From Deltaproteobacteria bacterium (GTDB lineage: Bacteria; Desulfobacterota; Desulfuromonadia; Geobacterales; DSM-12255), in contig JAGFXN010000048.1 in assembly GCA_017861215.1 (NCBI GenBank), positions 1 to 16,215 on the forward strand: a DNA stretch of 16,215 nucleotides, written 5' to 3'. The notes below the pieces were generated by a model that was not told the origin of the DNA, did no database searches, and was given only the letters and a program-made list of their open reading frames with translations. Both the position numbers and the translations under genes were made by a program. This document shows positions 14,958 to 16,215 of the stretch, in pieces. How positions within the stretch are numbered: position 1 is the first letter of the stretch; the number at the start of each line of letters is the position of its first letter.

Positions 14958-15196
14958 AATACTCTGCTCCTGAAAGAGCAAGGGAAGCAGGTCGGACAAT
15001 ATCTGCCCAGCCGCCCCCCCTGCATTCGGAAATATGTTTAGAGTAACTCCGCATCTGTTGATGCAACCGTCTGATGGCAACGATACATCCAGCTGCAGCG
15101 CCTGCAAAAGCTGAGCAACAACTCATCACTGCGGCGCAATGAGCCGGTTTCTGCATAGCAGTTCAGACGTGCTACCGGAAAACCTGACGTTGCAGC
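14958..15196. other. acpP-fabF intergenic spacer
   Basis: A 239-bp gap with no supported gene; open frames on both strands lack ribosome binding sites and family likeness. On the minus strand a stem of 8 pairs including two G-U pairs, with a 6-nt loop, can form at 15122-15143, and a 5-bp stem (GCATC/GATGC) at 15051-15064. No T-run follows either and no convincing promoter is visible. Confidence 0.4.
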
Positions 15197-15427
15197 CTAG
15201 GTGTGCTCGGTAATGTAGTCAATAGCGTCCTGTACGCTCTGGATTTTCTCGGCATTCTCATCGGAGATTTCAATATCAAACTCCTCTTCAAGAGCCATTA
15301 CCAGCTCAACCGTATCGAGGGAGTCTGCACCGAGATCGTCCATGAAAGAGGCTTCGTTAGTCACCTGTGACTCTTCAACGCCAAGCTGTTCTGCAACGAT
15401 CTCTTTGATTCTTTTCTCTACCGACAT
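15197..15427 (-). CDS. acpP: Acyl carrier protein
   Basis: A 76-residue acidic carrier protein. S36 in the GADSLDTVE motif takes the phosphopantetheine arm that carries growing acyl chains between Fab enzymes. Helix pattern and length are standard. GGAGG (15436-15440) lies 8 nt upstream of the ATG. It sits between fabG and fabF, the classical fab cluster order. A 112-bp AT-rich gap separates it from fabG; acpP often needs extra expression, but I see no promoter there that I would defend. Confidence 0.98.
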   Translation of the reverse strand: MSVEKRIKEIVAEQLGVEESQVTNEASFMDDLGADSLDTVELVMALEEEFDIEISDENAEKIQSVQDAIDYITEHT

Positions 15428-15539
15428 TACTGTTACCTCCGTTTTGTAGTTTCCCTTTTTCAGGAAATTTTTATTTTTGATAAAGCCGACTTGCTTCTTA
15501 TCATGACTGGCAGAAAAAGCAATATATTTTTCCGGTCAG

Positions 15540-16215
15540 TTACATATACATGCCGCCGTTAACCGAGAGCACATGTCCGGTAATATAAGCGGAAGCTTCG
15601 CCGGCAAGAAAGAGGACTGCATTGGCAATATCCTCGGCTGAACCGAGCCGCTCGAGCGGAATCTGGGCGGTCAGCTCTGCCTTCACTTTCTCCGGAAGAG
15701 CATCTGTCATTGCTGTGGCGATGAAACCCGGTGCGACAGCGTTCACGGTAACATTGCGCTTTGCCAGTTCACGGGCATTCGATTTGGTAAGCCCGATCAG
15801 CCCGGCCTTGCTGGCGCAGTAGTTTGCCTGTCCGGCGTTCCCCATCTGCCCGACCACCGAGGCGATATTGATGATTCTGCCGTAGCGCTGCTTGGCCATC
15901 ACCTTTGATGCGGCCCGGCTGCAGAGAAAGGCGCCTTTGAGATTTACCGAGAGAACCGCATCCCAGTCCTCGTCCTTCATCCGGAGGAAGATGCCGTCAC
16001 GGGTGATTCCGGCGTTGTTGACCAGGATGTCTACCCGTCCGTACGCCTGCATCGCTGCCTCAATCATCCTTTCCGCATCAGCGGCGATGGTCACGTTGCC
16101 GACAACAGCAAGGGCGTCGCCTCCCGCAGCCTTCAGTTCGGCAACCACGGCGTCTGTGGCAGCCTGGTCCATATCCATCGCCACCACTGTTGCCCCCGCA
16201 GAAGCCAGCGCCAGC
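15540..16215 (-). CDS. fabG: 3-oxoacyl-ACP reductase, N-terminus beyond window
   Basis: A partial short-chain dehydrogenase: about 225 residues are visible and the frame stays open to the window edge (LALASAGATVVAMDMD), so the N-terminal NADPH-binding TGxxxGIG region lies outside. It reduces 3-oxoacyl-ACP in fatty acid elongation. Visible motifs: LVNNAGITRD, the catalytic serine in NIASVVGQMGN, Y and K in YCASKAGLIG, and VAPGFIATAMTD. The C-terminus GHVLSVNGGMYM is typical of FabG. The GTG at 16187 is an internal codon, not the start. Its neighbour acpP makes FabG the clear choice among SDR enzymes. Confidence 0.96.
   Translation of the reverse strand, partial: LALASAGATVVAMDMDQAATDAVVAELKAAGGDALAVVGNVTIAADAERMIEAAMQAYGRVDILVNNAGITRDGIFLRMKDEDWDAVLSVNLKGAFLCSRAASKVMAKQRYGRIINIASVVGQMGNAGQANYCASKAGLIGLTKSNARELAKRNVTVNAVAPGFIATAMTDALPEKVKAELTAQIPLERLGSAEDIANAVLFLAGEASAYITGHVLSVNGGMYM

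Noticed and set aside
15037..15156. Longer minus-strand starts upstream of fabF (for example 15107)
   Set aside because: The fabF family begins at MRRVVITG (14957), which has its own AGGAG. The upstream residues match nothing.

Overview
The window reads as chromosomal DNA of a Gram-negative bacterium, most likely a Geobacter-type member of the Desulfuromonadia. The basis is the gene order fabG-acpP-fabF-rpiB-glyA, the acyl carrier protein sequence and the mix of an envelope ABC ATPase, an RND pump and an AcuC-type deacetylase. This placement rests on gene order and remembered family features, not on a search. Every gene but one lies on the minus strand, and most boundaries are tight or overlapping, so the window is a few operons transcribed right to left.

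Right end (about 11956-16215, minus): fatty acid synthesis genes fabG (cut by the window edge), acpP and fabF, followed by rpiB (ATGA overlap with fabF) and glyA. The block ends at a bidirectional intrinsic terminator (11904-11931), shared with the only plus-strand gene, a radical SAM protein (10610-11836) with an unusual run of eight cysteines.

Middle (4353-10260, minus): a tripartite efflux operon, tolC-type outer membrane channel, membrane fusion lipoprotein and RND permease. It has a strong sigma-70-like promoter at 10226-10254 with a 13-bp dyad inside it. The membrane fusion gene appears frameshifted near its 3' end: the -1 frame restores a longer tail whose stop overlaps the RND start as ATGA. 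An AcuC/HDAC-type deacetylase (3108-4241) follows.

Left end (42-2928, minus): a compact operon behind a good promoter (2899-2928). It encodes a TPR-like protein, a 32-residue single-span membrane peptide that is easy to miss, a four-span membrane protein, an MlaF-type ABC ATPase without permease or substrate-binding partners here, and a stand-alone receiver-domain response regulator. The first three genes are joined by TGATG and GTGA junctions. This cluster is the best candidate for an undescribed system. No tRNA, rRNA, CRISPR array, insertion sequence or phage gene was seen.
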